52,407 nucleotides of DNA from Solobacterium sp. GTDB lineage: Bacteria > Bacillota_I > Bacilli_A > Erysipelotrichales > Erysipelotrichaceae. Location of the stretch: positions 1 to 52,407 of the forward strand of contig JABZMB010000006.1 of assembly GCA_015256455.1 (NCBI GenBank), in the 5' to 3' direction. Position 1 is the stretch's first letter, and each line of letters begins with the position of its first letter. Positions 24,838 to 32,745 of this stretch are shown here, piece after piece. Made by a program: the position numbers and the translations under genes. The notes beneath the pieces were generated by a model, which did not search any database, was not told the origin of the DNA, and saw only the letters and a program-made list of their open reading frames with translations.

Positions 24838-26406
24838 TTAACCCATCTTTCTCATTACATGAATATCTTCAGGATTCCACTGTAGACCAATTCTTTCGCC
24901 AACTTCAATCTTATCTGTTGTTTCAATCTTTAACTCACGACCCTGTGTAGAGAATGTAATCTGGTAGTCACCTTCTGTGATATTTTCATCATCAAAATCA
25001 TACTTTACATCCCAGATTTCAACACGAGAGTCATCTTCAATATTCCAAGCATATGCATCAGCCCAACGAATGAGGTCTGTATCTAACGCAACAGATTCCT
25101 TGATATCATCAACTGTACGATAGAAGTCGAACGCCTGGATACCTTCTTCGTTTGCAATGTCTTCAACCGCAGCTGGCTCAACAACATTAATCTTAACTGT
25201 AATCTTTGTACCTGCAGCTGTACTGAATGTACATGAGTATGTACCAATTTCCTTCTTCACATCATATTCTACATGTGTTAAGGAAACATCCTCACCCTCA
25301 TCTGTCCATGCTTGCGCGTTTGCACGAGCAATAACTTCAGAGTCTGTTAACTGATCTACGTCTTCAAGGTCCATTGTAAAGGAAGAGGCACTAATATGTT
25401 CCTTCGCTTCAGCATTGACAACGTCATGTTCTCCAGTTACATGCATTGTAACTGTCTTAGATGTACCAGAAGATGTTTCTACGATAACTTCATAATGAAC
25501 ACCCTTGAATAATACTGACTTCACTTCACCATTTAATAAGCCACGGTTTCTAGAAACGATATCGATATCCTCAGGACGAATTACAATATCAACTGGTTCA
25601 TTCTCACTAAAGCCATAGTCTACACACTCGTAATCTACATCATCGAAGTTTACAAGGTTATCCTTCTTCATCACACCATCGATGATATTAGAGTCACCAA
25701 TGAAACTTGCACAGTATTGGTTAATTGGTTCGTTATAAACTTCTGTAGGAGAACCAACTTGCTCAATATCACCATCCCTTAAGATAACAATCTTATCAGA
25801 CATTGTTAGAGCTTCTTCTTGGTCGTGTGTAACGAAGATAAATGTGATACCTACCTCACGCTGAATCTCCTTTAATTCAAGTTGCATTTCCTTACGAAGA
25901 TTCTTATCTAACGCACTTAAAGATTCATCTAATAATAGAACCTTTGGTTCATTGACAAGCGCACGCGCAATCGCTACACGCTGTTGTTGTCCACCTGACA
26001 TCATAGTGACATCACGGTGTTCAAATCCTTCTAAACCTACAAGAGAAATCATACGACGTACTTTCTGGTCGATGATATCCTTTGGCTGCTTCTTAATCTT
26101 TAAACCAAATGCAATATTGTCATATACATCTAAGTGTGGGAACAATGCATAATGTTGGAATACTGTGTTTACATCACGCTTGTATGCAGGAATGCGAGCG
26201 ATATCCTCGCCATCCATAATGACATGACCTTCTGTTGGTTCAATAAAACCAGCAATAATACGTAAGAGCGTTGTCTTACCACAACCAGATGGTCCAAGTA
26301 ACGTCACAAACTCATTTTCATAAATATCTAATGAGATTCCCTTTAGTACGACTTGGTTGTCAAAAGTCTTTACAACATTTTTTACTTCAATCAATTTCTT
26401 TGCCAT
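24838..26406 (-). CDS. potA: Polyamine transporter ATPase PotA with large TOBE-region insertion
   Basis: The ATPase domain (about 1-235) is complete: Walker A GPSGCGKTT, signature MSGGQQQRVAIARAL, Walker B LLLDESLSALD, and switch His in VTHDQ. It continues into the TOBE region (DIVIRPEDIDIV, then VLFKGVHYEVIVET). Normally the family then ends within 40-60 residues, and the expected ending (TTDKIEVGERIGLQWNPEDIHVM) is here displaced to 496-518. Between them are about 180 extra residues (315-494) holding two related beta-rich units (about 342-410 and 424-492), each with AxAW, VxYD and a G-x-Y-x-x-TFST stretch. PotA is usually about 350-380 residues; this one is 522. Confidence 0.93.
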   Translation of the reverse strand: MAKKLIEVKNVVKTFDNQVVLKGISLDIYENEFVTLLGPSGCGKTTLLRIIAGFIEPTEGHVIMDGEDIARIPAYKRDVNTVFQHYALFPHLDVYDNIAFGLKIKKQPKDIIDQKVRRMISLVGLEGFEHRDVTMMSGGQQQRVAIARALVNEPKVLLLDESLSALDKNLRKEMQLELKEIQREVGITFIFVTHDQEEALTMSDKIVILRDGDIEQVGSPTEVYNEPINQYCASFIGDSNIIDGVMKKDNLVNFDDVDYECVDYGFSENEPVDIVIRPEDIDIVSRNRGLLNGEVKSVLFKGVHYEVIVETSSGTSKTVTMHVTGEHDVVNAEAKEHISASSFTMDLEDVDQLTDSEVIARANAQAWTDEGEDVSLTHVEYDVKKEIGTYSCTFSTAAGTKITVKINVVEPAAVEDIANEEGIQAFDFYRTVDDIKESVALDTDLIRWADAYAWNIEDDSRVEIWDVKYDFDDENITEGDYQITFSTQGRELKIETTDKIEVGERIGLQWNPEDIHVMRKMG

Positions 26407-26419
26407 GTCTATTCTCCCT

Positions 26420-26962
26420 CTAAAATTCTGGTGGCGTGCTAATCCAAAGCACTTCTGCTGATTGTTTACTACGATTTTCTAAATAGTGCGCTACGTCTCC
26501 TCGGATATAGAAAGTATCCCCTCGTCTAATCACAGCGCCTTTTTTGTATCCCTCTCTTACGAGATAAATACGTCCACTTAATACATATCCAAACTCTTCC
26601 CCTTGGTGTGGTTCAATCTGTTTTGATCTAGCACCAGGTTCAAGTTTTAAGATAATTGGTTCCATATCATTCTTCTGTGCGTTTGGCACAATCCAATGCG
26701 TTGTTACACCATCCTGTTCATCAACGAACACATCCTCTGGTGTAAAGACAATCTTCTCTTCATGTTCTTCCGCAAAAAAGCGTGACATATCAACCCCTAG
26801 AGCTTCCGCAATATCTGCTAGTGTCTGAATTGATGGAGATGTTAAATTACGCTCCAACTGTGACAAGAAGCCCTTCGTCAGTTCTGTTCGTGAGGCCAAT
26901 TCTTCAAGTGTCAGGTCATTCTTGATTCGTAGCTGCTTGATGCGATGTCCGATATCTATCAT
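26420..26962 (-). CDS. XRE-cupin transcriptional regulator of the pot operon
   Basis: The 180 residues form an N-terminal helix-turn-helix (about 6-60; LTLEELASRTELTKGFLSQLERN) and a C-terminal cupin (about 105-175; EPHQGEEFGYVLSGRIYLV, GDTFYIRGDVAHYLEN). This is the PuuR-like architecture often found in front of potABCD. It is the first gene of the operon, 13 nt before potA, with GAGGAGG before the ATG. It probably senses polyamines through the cupin and represses its own operon. Confidence 0.93.
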   Translation of the reverse strand: MIDIGHRIKQLRIKNDLTLEELASRTELTKGFLSQLERNLTSPSIQTLADIAEALGVDMSRFFAEEHEEKIVFTPEDVFVDEQDGVTTHWIVPNAQKNDMEPIILKLEPGARSKQIEPHQGEEFGYVLSGRIYLVREGYKKGAVIRRGDTFYIRGDVAHYLENRSKQSAEVLWISTPPEF

Positions 26963-26975
26963 AATCCTCCTCGTT

Positions 26976-26994
26976 AGTTTAGTTTTACTAAACT
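26976..26994. promoter_or_regulatory. Palindromic operator candidate for the XRE-cupin regulator
   Basis: AGTTTAGT-TTT-ACTAAACT is a perfect 8-bp inverted repeat with a 3-bp centre. It lies between the predicted transcription start and the regulator's ATG, a position suited to autorepression. Confidence 0.65.
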
Positions 26995-27022
26995 ATTAAT
27001 TAACAGTAACAAAACAATAATA

Positions 27023-27050
27023 ATTATATTTAATTCAAGATGAAAATCAA
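27023..27050 (-). promoter_or_regulatory. pot operon promoter
   Basis: -35 TTGATT (27045-27050), 16-nt spacer, -10 TATAAT (27023-27028). Confidence 0.65.
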
Positions 27051-27100
27051 TAGTTTTTTAAACTTTTTGTTTAGAGATTATAAACTCAATAAAAAAAATA

Positions 27101-27120
27101 AAAAAGTCTTTCGACTTTTT
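27101..27120 (-). terminator. Terminator after DUF554 gene
   Basis: AAAAAGTC (27101-27108), loop TTTC, GACTTTTT (27113-27120). On the minus strand a long T-rich tract follows. Confidence 0.75.
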
Positions 27121-27836
27121 TAAAATACCATACCCCATATCACAGCGATGATAACTGCCGGTAACACATTAGCCACTCGCATCTTTCGATCAAATACCAT
27201 ATTGACTCCAACACAGAATATCAAGATGGATCCAACACACGAAAGATTCTCTAATGCGACTGCTGGCACAACTGTATTTAACATCATCGCAAGTACGGTA
27301 ATACTACCTTGAAAGATTGCGACTGGAATTGCTGAGAACATACATCCCTTACCAAGTGAAGCGCTCATCACACTCACTAAGATAAAGTCAATTACACCCT
27401 TAGCTGCTAGTACTGTGATATCACCACTAACACCATCTTTGATTGCGCCAATGACAGCCATCGCACCAATACATACAACACAACTCGTATTCACAAAGGC
27501 TATAATAAACTTTGTATCATTACCATTATTACTTTTCTTTTTAACATAATCAGCAAACTGATTAATCTTTCCATCTAAATCAAAATACTCACCCACAATA
27601 GCACCAATTGCCAAACAGCAGATAACCATCATGATATTACGTGGAATTAACCTACCATTTTCAATCATTAACATCTGTTCCATCGCACCTGCAATACCAA
27701 CAAAGATAACTGCTATCCCTGTTATTAAAAACAGTGTTTCTTGCATCTTCTCTTTCATTTTAGAACTAAAAGAGCAGCCAAATGTACCAGCTAAAACAAT
27801 TAAAATAATATTGATGATTGTTCCGAGTCCTCGCAT
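27120..27836 (-). CDS. DUF554 membrane protein
   Basis: This 238-residue protein has six to seven hydrophobic helices and the DUF554 (YdfK/YqgA) features: the start RGLGTIINIILIVLAGTFG, the central VNTSCVVCIGAMAVIGAI and GKGCMFSAIPVAIFQG. It is probably a small-molecule transporter or channel, but function is not established. GAGGGA precedes the ATG. It is a single gene. Confidence 0.9.
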   Translation of the reverse strand: MRGLGTIINIILIVLAGTFGCSFSSKMKEKMQETLFLITGIAVIFVGIAGAMEQMLMIENGRLIPRNIMMVICCLAIGAIVGEYFDLDGKINQFADYVKKKSNNGNDTKFIIAFVNTSCVVCIGAMAVIGAIKDGVSGDITVLAAKGVIDFILVSVMSASLGKGCMFSAIPVAIFQGSITVLAMMLNTVVPAVALENLSCVGSILIFCVGVNMVFDRKMRVANVLPAVIIAVIWGMVF

Positions 27837-27928
27837 AATTTCCCTCTTAGATAAAACTCACCAGTACTATTCTAGGCTTATAACTATACAGTGTAAATAT
27901 GAAAAGTATCTATATTTTACAAAATTAC

Positions 27929-28501
27929 TTATAGATTGATATCCTCTAGCATCTTCTTACAATATGCTTTCATACCATCTTTCAAAATATAATGGCCAAG
28001 CCCACTTTCATCGACATCTTCCATCGGTTCCATTTCATAGCCACTCGTAACTGTATTAACACCTGCTGGAGTAACTGCTTCTGCATAGGCTACAGAAACA
28101 TGATATCCCTTTTCTGCCTGCTCAACTAGCCAAGTTGCGAGTGCTCTTCCAATTTCTTTCATACAGCCACTGCCCTGGTATTCTTCTTTGATATTAGCAG
28201 TATAGATATATAAGATATTGTTACCCTTCTTCATACCTATATTCTTTAAAACTGTAAAATCACCAGTCTCATAATATTTTTGGAAATTATCTTCATCCAC
28301 AAAAATTAATGTTTGATAGCCAATTAGCTTATCTTCATCATCTACCGCAAAAAATAATCCATCCTTTGAGTTTTCATATAATCTATGCAAATAGGAAGTC
28401 GGCAAGTAATTTTCATCATCTGATGGCCATACTTCATGATCCAAATGAACCATCTGTGAAAACAAGTTCTCATTGATTTCTTCATTCTTTATGATTCTCA
28501 T
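27929..28501 (-). CDS. GNAT family N-acetyltransferase
   Basis: This 190-residue protein has a GNAT-like layout: an acidic N-terminal half, strand-rich FFAVDDEDKLIGYQTLIFV, and the acetyl-CoA-binding region EEYQGSGCMKEIGRALATWL (Q-x-x-G-x-G/A type, here QGSGCMKEIG). The substrate is unknown. The start at 28501 is preceded by GAGGTG at 6 nt; a GTG three codons upstream overlaps that site. A TATAAT lies just upstream, giving a very short leader. Confidence 0.82.
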   Translation of the reverse strand: MRIIKNEEINENLFSQMVHLDHEVWPSDDENYLPTSYLHRLYENSKDGLFFAVDDEDKLIGYQTLIFVDEDNFQKYYETGDFTVLKNIGMKKGNNILYIYTANIKEEYQGSGCMKEIGRALATWLVEQAEKGYHVSVAYAEAVTPAGVNTVTSGYEMEPMEDVDESGLGHYILKDGMKAYCKKMLEDINL

Positions 28502-28577
28502 GTATATCACCTCATGATTATATTGTATAAGATATGCAATATTACTTCAAATTCACCCACTTATAAGCAAAATAAAA

Positions 28578-28594
28578 AGCCCGCTTATCGGGCC
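28578..28594 (-). terminator. Terminator after tRNA-Leu (CAG)
   Basis: GCCCG, loop CTTAT, CGGGC, followed on the minus strand by TTTTTATTTTG. Confidence 0.82.
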
Positions 28595-28603
28595 TACTAT
28601 TAG

Positions 28604-28685
28604 TGCGGATAACAGGATTCGAACCTGCACGAGTCGCCTCACTGACACCTGAAATCAGCGTGTCTACCAGTTTCACCATATCCGC
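28604..28685 (-). tRNA. tRNA-Leu (CAG), CCA not encoded
   Basis: 82-nt type II tRNA. Acceptor GCGGATA pairs with TATCCGC. Anticodon stem CTGAT/GTCAG encloses loop TTCAGGT, so the anticodon is CAG. The discriminator A is followed by CTA, so the CCA end must be added enzymatically. A TATAAT (28698-28703) just upstream is its likely -10 box. Confidence 0.94.
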
Positions 28686-28710
28686 ATCGCAATAGTAATT
28701 ATACACAAGC

Positions 28711-31008
28711 TCACTTTAAATTGCACGAATTTATTTTGAACGCTTTCTCAATGAAAAAGCCCAATAAAGTCATGAATATAACGCCAATCACAGCCACTAA
28801 AATTGTTACTGGAAGTAGTTCAAAACCAAACGAAATTCCTAGAATCGATTGCGTGAAATAAAAGGTAATCACAAAGAGTACACTCATAATGAGTACAATC
28901 ATGAGACGATACTTTGTAGTTGGTTGATAGATACGATATAGAGTATAAAGATATATGACACCAGTCACAAATACTAGAATAGCATCCGCTTGTTCCAAAG
29001 ATAATCCCATATATGTACGATAGAACTTTGTAAAGAGTACAACTAATACTACTGCAATTGCAGACGGTAGTGCACGTAAGAATGCATCTACCAAAAATCT
29101 GCCTCTCAACTTCTCAAAGCTAGGTTCTAGTTGTAAAAATACGGTTGGAATTCCTACACAAATTGCACTAATCATTGTTAAGTGTACTGGAACGAATGGA
29201 TAAGCAACTTGAAATAATGCAACATAGATTGTTAATAAGAAAGAGAATAGCGTTTTAACTAAATACATTGAAGATGCTCTAGAGATATTATTGATGACTC
29301 TTCTACCCTCACAGACGATAGAAGGTACGACATTAAAATCATTTTCTAATAAGACGATATCAGAAATATCTTTCGCTGCCGATGAACCTGCAAGCATAGC
29401 GATAGAAACATCTGCTTGCTTTAAAGCAGGAATATCATTGACTCCATCACCTACCATTGCTACAACATGTTTACGCTGTAGTGCGGTTAGAAGTTCCTTC
29501 TTCTGCTTCGGAAGAACTCTGCCAAAGACAGTATATTCTTCGACAACTTGATCATAATTGATTTCACCAATAGATAAATCAACATACTTTTCTGCATTTG
29601 GTACACCTGCTTTCTTCGCGATGGAAGAAACTGTTTTTGGATAATCACCAGATATTACTTTAATAGTTACACCCTGTTTAGATAAATAGGATAGTGTTTC
29701 ATTTACATTTGGACGCATTACATCATGGATGTATACCAAAGCTAATAATTCTTTTTGATTGTTTTCTTTAGCTAGTGCTAATGCAATCGTACGCAGTTCA
29801 CCTTGAGAAATCGTATCATGATACATTTGATAAGTTGCATCTTTTTTCTCAAAAATAAATTCAAAGGCGCCAACATATAATGTACCTATACCATGCAACG
29901 TTGCACTTGTATATTTACGTTCACTCGCAAACGGTTGAAAATGATCCACCTGAATCTGCATATCACTCTTAAAATATTCCTGCAAAGCTTTGGCAGTTGG
30001 ATTTGGATGTTTTTCCATCTGTAGATATGCATGCATATATGCATGTAAGTCTTCTTCAGATAGATTACCTATAATCTCAATATGATCAACCTGCATATCT
30101 CCTTGGGTTAATGTGCCCGTCTTATCAAGACACACTACATCAACACGTGCTAGTCCTTCTATCGAATAAAGCTCTTGTACAAGTGCCTTTAATTTTAATA
30201 AACGCATGGTAGATACCGCTAAAGCAACACTTGTTAGTACGACTAAGCCTTCTGGAATCATTCCAATAATTGCAGCAGATGTATTTAATACAATACCTGC
30301 ATAGCCTACATTCTTTACACCCATCTGCATACAAACTAATATTATTGTGACAGGAATAATTAGAATAGATACTATCTTAATCAGTTTTTGTAGGTCTTTT
30401 TGTAATGTACTTTTATGGAATCCAGATACTTTAGTACCTTCCATAATCTTCTCAGACTGGCGTTCGTGACCGACTTTCGTTACCCTAACTTCTGCATCTC
30501 CACTCAATACAATTGTTCCACTATAAACAGTATCCCCAACCTTTTTATAAACTGTATCAGATTCACCAGTTAAAAGACTCTCATTGATTTCTAGACTACC
30601 TTCGGTAATTACACCATCAATTGGGATTTGAATACCTGCTTGTAAACTTACTACATCGTCTTGGACAATTTCATTTACAGAAATTTCTTTCCAAATATTA
30701 TCTCGATACGCATTTACTTTTGTAGTTGTAAGAATACGTATCTGATCCAGTAATTTCTTCGCACGTATTTCTTGAATAATTCCAATGAGTGCGTTTGTAA
30801 TGACTGCACCCATAAACATTGCATTTTGATATTTACCAGTTGTGATTACAAATATAAAAAGTACAATATTTAAAAAGTTAAAATAAGTAAAAATATTTTC
30901 TCTAATAATATTTATGGTAGACTTTGATAATCTCTTAGGTTCACCATTTACTTTCTTTTCTAAAATACGCTGGTTTACTTCATCATTTGTAAGTCCTTTA
31001 TGTGTCAT
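28711..31008 (-). CDS. Cation-transporting P-type ATPase
   Basis: This 765-residue P-type ATPase has TGES (147-150), a TM4 motif MIPEGL (250-255), the phosphorylation site DKTGTLT (D295) and the hinge MVGDGVNDIPALK. The PEGL in TM4 and overall order are like Ca2+/divalent-type pumps (for example streptococcal CaxP/Exp7) rather than heavy-metal pumps, which carry CPx. About ten helices are predicted. Ca2+ or Mn2+ efflux is a plausible guess only. The start overlaps the stop of the PfkB-like gene (TAATG), so they form a two-gene operon. Confidence 0.92.
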   Translation of the reverse strand: MTHKGLTNDEVNQRILEKKVNGEPKRLSKSTINIIRENIFTYFNFLNIVLFIFVITTGKYQNAMFMGAVITNALIGIIQEIRAKKLLDQIRILTTTKVNAYRDNIWKEISVNEIVQDDVVSLQAGIQIPIDGVITEGSLEINESLLTGESDTVYKKVGDTVYSGTIVLSGDAEVRVTKVGHERQSEKIMEGTKVSGFHKSTLQKDLQKLIKIVSILIIPVTIILVCMQMGVKNVGYAGIVLNTSAAIIGMIPEGLVVLTSVALAVSTMRLLKLKALVQELYSIEGLARVDVVCLDKTGTLTQGDMQVDHIEIIGNLSEEDLHAYMHAYLQMEKHPNPTAKALQEYFKSDMQIQVDHFQPFASERKYTSATLHGIGTLYVGAFEFIFEKKDATYQMYHDTISQGELRTIALALAKENNQKELLALVYIHDVMRPNVNETLSYLSKQGVTIKVISGDYPKTVSSIAKKAGVPNAEKYVDLSIGEINYDQVVEEYTVFGRVLPKQKKELLTALQRKHVVAMVGDGVNDIPALKQADVSIAMLAGSSAAKDISDIVLLENDFNVVPSIVCEGRRVINNISRASSMYLVKTLFSFLLTIYVALFQVAYPFVPVHLTMISAICVGIPTVFLQLEPSFEKLRGRFLVDAFLRALPSAIAVVLVVLFTKFYRTYMGLSLEQADAILVFVTGVIYLYTLYRIYQPTTKYRLMIVLIMSVLFVITFYFTQSILGISFGFELLPVTILVAVIGVIFMTLLGFFIEKAFKINSCNLK

Positions 31009-31898
31009 TACTTCTGTGCAATGATTTCTGCAAGTCTAATCTTACCTTCTTCAAAAGTAAAATTATCCCAATCATGCATTAACTTCTGCGCAAAGTCATG
31101 CATAAATGCCATACTGTTCTTTACATCAACACCAGCTAGTTGTGCAAGAACAAATATCGCTGCTTGCAGTTCAATATCTGATACATGCTCGCATGGTAAC
31201 ATGAACTTCTCATCACCATAACAATACACACCTTCATCATTCTTGAAGATCATAACATCTGAACCTGTCAAATCATGTAGATACTCTGCGGTCATCTGGA
31301 AATCATGATACTTTTCACCAGAGAGATAGAATGCGTCTGTTTCAGATAAAAGTAGTATTGGATTTAATGAACATAGTGCATGGAAAATATCCTCATCCAT
31401 CTGATCACCAAATTCACCAGGCACAAAATAGATTGGCTTTTCCAAATTATCTAAAGTATTCAATAAATCAATAACACCTTCACCACTCAGCATTTCTCCA
31501 TATAGCAGTACTGCATGAACATCATCTTTCTCTAAAGTCTGTGCATATGACATGTCAAAATTATATTCCCCACCAGGAACGCTAAAATATGTTTGATTTC
31601 CTTCTTGATCTACCATGTGATAGGTGCAACCATTTACTAGTTCACTTCTTACATGAATTGGTAATTTACGTACCATCATTTCTGCTTCTACAATTTCACC
31701 ATAAATACCTGTACCAACAGGTGCATATAGTTCATATGGGAAATCAAAATGCTGAAATACATCAGCAGCTTTAAAACCTGTACCATTGATGAGTTGTTCC
31801 TGTTTTAAAACGTTAAACTCTTCATTTCCTTGCGGAAGTTTATCCACATACGAAACAAAATCTACATGTGCAGATCCTATAATTAATATCTTTTTCAT
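31008..31898 (-). CDS. PfkB-like sugar kinase fold protein, probably non-catalytic
   Basis: This 296-residue protein has the ribokinase/PfkB N-terminus (KKILIIGSAHVDFVSYVDKLPQG) and substrate-binding region (LINGTGFKAADVFQHF, in place of GGKGANVA). The C-terminal catalytic signature DTTGAGD is absent: the equivalent stretch reads CEHVSDIELQAAIFVLAQL. Without the catalytic Asp it is unlikely to phosphorylate sugars and may be a sensor or regulatory relative. It is co-transcribed with the P-type ATPase. No Shine-Dalgarno precedes the ATG; the -10 box is 6 nt upstream. Confidence 0.8.
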   Translation of the reverse strand: MKKILIIGSAHVDFVSYVDKLPQGNEEFNVLKQEQLINGTGFKAADVFQHFDFPYELYAPVGTGIYGEIVEAEMMVRKLPIHVRSELVNGCTYHMVDQEGNQTYFSVPGGEYNFDMSYAQTLEKDDVHAVLLYGEMLSGEGVIDLLNTLDNLEKPIYFVPGEFGDQMDEDIFHALCSLNPILLLSETDAFYLSGEKYHDFQMTAEYLHDLTGSDVMIFKNDEGVYCYGDEKFMLPCEHVSDIELQAAIFVLAQLAGVDVKNSMAFMHDFAQKLMHDWDNFTFEEGKIRLAEIIAQK

Positions 31899-31904
31899 AT
31901 CTTC

Positions 31905-31913
31905 AGTATATCA
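31905..31913 (-). promoter_or_regulatory. Extended -10 promoter abutting the PfkB-like gene
   Basis: TGATATACT (hexamer 31905-31910) on the minus strand lies exactly 6 nt before the ATG, which predicts a leaderless mRNA. No convincing -35 box is seen. Confidence 0.55.
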
Positions 31914-31954
31914 AAATTTCCCTTCAAAAATAAATTTTCAATTCATATAAATAT

Positions 31955-31983
31955 AGAAAAAAACCTGTACAAGTACAGGTTTT
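31955..31983 (-). terminator. Terminator of the tRNA array
   Basis: AAACCTGTAC (31961-31970), loop AA, GTACAGGTTT (31973-31982). On the minus strand it is followed by seven T. Confidence 0.9.
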
Positions 31984-31987
31984 CAGG

Positions 31988-32060
31988 TGGCTCCAGCCAG
32001 AATCGAACTGGCGACACAAGGATTTTCAGTCCTTTGCTCTACCGACTGAGCTACAGAGCC
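31988..32060 (-). tRNA. tRNA-Phe (GAA), CCA not encoded
   Basis: 73 nt. Acceptor GGCTCTG pairs with TGGAGCC. Anticodon loop CTGAAAA reads GAA. The discriminator A is followed by CCT rather than CCA. Confidence 0.95.
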
Positions 32061-32063
32061 AAA

Positions 32064-32140
32064 TGGTTGCGAGGGAAGGATTTGAACCAACGACCTCCGG
32101 GTTATGGGCCCGACGAGCTACCAGGCTGCTCTACCTCGCG
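32064..32140 (-). tRNA. Initiator tRNA-fMet (CAT)
   Basis: 77 nt with encoded CCA. It starts CGCGAGG and ends CCTCGCA, leaving the C1:A72 mismatch of initiator tRNAs. Anticodon stem GGGCC..CATAACCC carries the G-C pairs typical of fMet. Confidence 0.95.
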
Positions 32141-32169
32141 ATGTGTTGTTCCGAAGAACATAATTTAAA

Positions 32170-32260
32170 TGGCGGAGGAACTGGGATTCGAACCCAGGCG
32201 CCGATTTCTCGACCTACCGGTTTTCAAGACCGGACCCTTCAACCACTTGGGTATTCCTCC
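32170..32260 (-). tRNA. tRNA-Ser (TGA)
   Basis: 91-nt type II tRNA with encoded CCA, acceptor GGAGGAA/TTCCTCC, anticodon loop CTTGAAA reading TGA, and a long variable arm. Confidence 0.95.
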
Positions 32261-32267
32261 GTTTTAG

Positions 32268-32341
32268 TGGACCCTGAAGGACTCGAACCTTCGACCAGTC
32301 GGTTATGAGCCGACAGCTCTGACCAACTGAGCTAAGGGTCC
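32268..32341 (-). tRNA. tRNA-Ile2 (CAT, lysidine type), CCA not encoded
   Basis: 74 nt. Acceptor GGACCCT/AGGGTCC, anticodon CAT within CGGCTCATAACCG. The body closely follows the Bacillota Ile2 tRNA (GGACC start, GGCTCATAACC), whose C34 is converted to lysidine by TilS so that it reads AUA. Elongator Met is the alternative, but a better Met candidate lies next to it. The discriminator is followed by CTA. Confidence 0.85.
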
Positions 32342-32389
32342 GAGATGTTTCTTGCAAGATGCATGTTACATCTCGTTCTTAAATAATAA

Positions 32390-32466
32390 TGGTAGCGAGG
32401 GTGAGACTCGAACTCACGACCTACCGGGTATGAACCGATTGCTCTAGCCAACTAAGCTACCTCGCC
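32390..32466 (-). tRNA. Elongator tRNA-Met (CAT)
   Basis: 77 nt with encoded CCA. Acceptor GGCGAGG/CCTCGCT region, anticodon CAT within CGGTTCATACCCG, typical of Bacillota elongator Met. Confidence 0.88.
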
Positions 32467-32470
32467 ATCA

Positions 32471-32547
32471 TGGTCGGGATGACAGGATTCGAACCTGCGA
32501 CCCCTTGATCCCAAATCAAGTACACTACCAAGCTGTGCTACATCCCG
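32471..32547 (-). tRNA. tRNA-Pro (TGG)
   Basis: 77 nt with encoded CCA. Acceptor CGGGATG/CATCCCG, anticodon loop TTTGGGA reading TGG. Confidence 0.95.
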
Positions 32548-32549
32548 AA

Positions 32550-32626
32550 TGGCGCGCCGAGCAGGAGTCGAACCCGCAACCTTTTGATTCGTAGTCAAAT
32601 GCTCTATCCAGTTGAGCTATCGGCGC
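32550..32626 (-). tRNA. tRNA-Arg (ACG)
   Basis: 77 nt with encoded CCA. Acceptor GCGCCGA/TCGGCGC, anticodon loop CTACGAA reading ACG. It is first in the array. Confidence 0.95.
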
Positions 32627-32653
32627 AATACACATTAAAATTAGTGCTATATA

Positions 32654-32682
32654 AATATAGCAAGAAAATATCTATTTGGCAA
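32654..32682 (-). promoter_or_regulatory. Promoter of the seven-tRNA array
   Basis: -35 TTGCCA (32677-32682), 17-nt spacer, -10 TATATT (32654-32659). Start is near 32647, about 20 nt before tRNA-Arg. Confidence 0.72.
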
Positions 32683-32700
32683 GGTAAAAATAAAATAATT

Positions 32701-32734
32701 TTACAAAAGAGACTTCTCCATCAGAAGAAGTCTC
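32701..32734 (-). terminator. Terminator after the ArsB/NhaD-type permease
   Basis: GAGACTTCT (32709-32717) pairs with AGAAGTCTC (32726-32734). On the minus strand it is followed by TTTTG. Confidence 0.85.
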
Positions 32735-32745
32735 ATATATAGTTT

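Noticed and set aside
32063..32308. Open frame across the tRNA array (also 21858-22139 and 50894-51175)
   Set aside because: These are translations of tRNA genes, a common spurious annotation.
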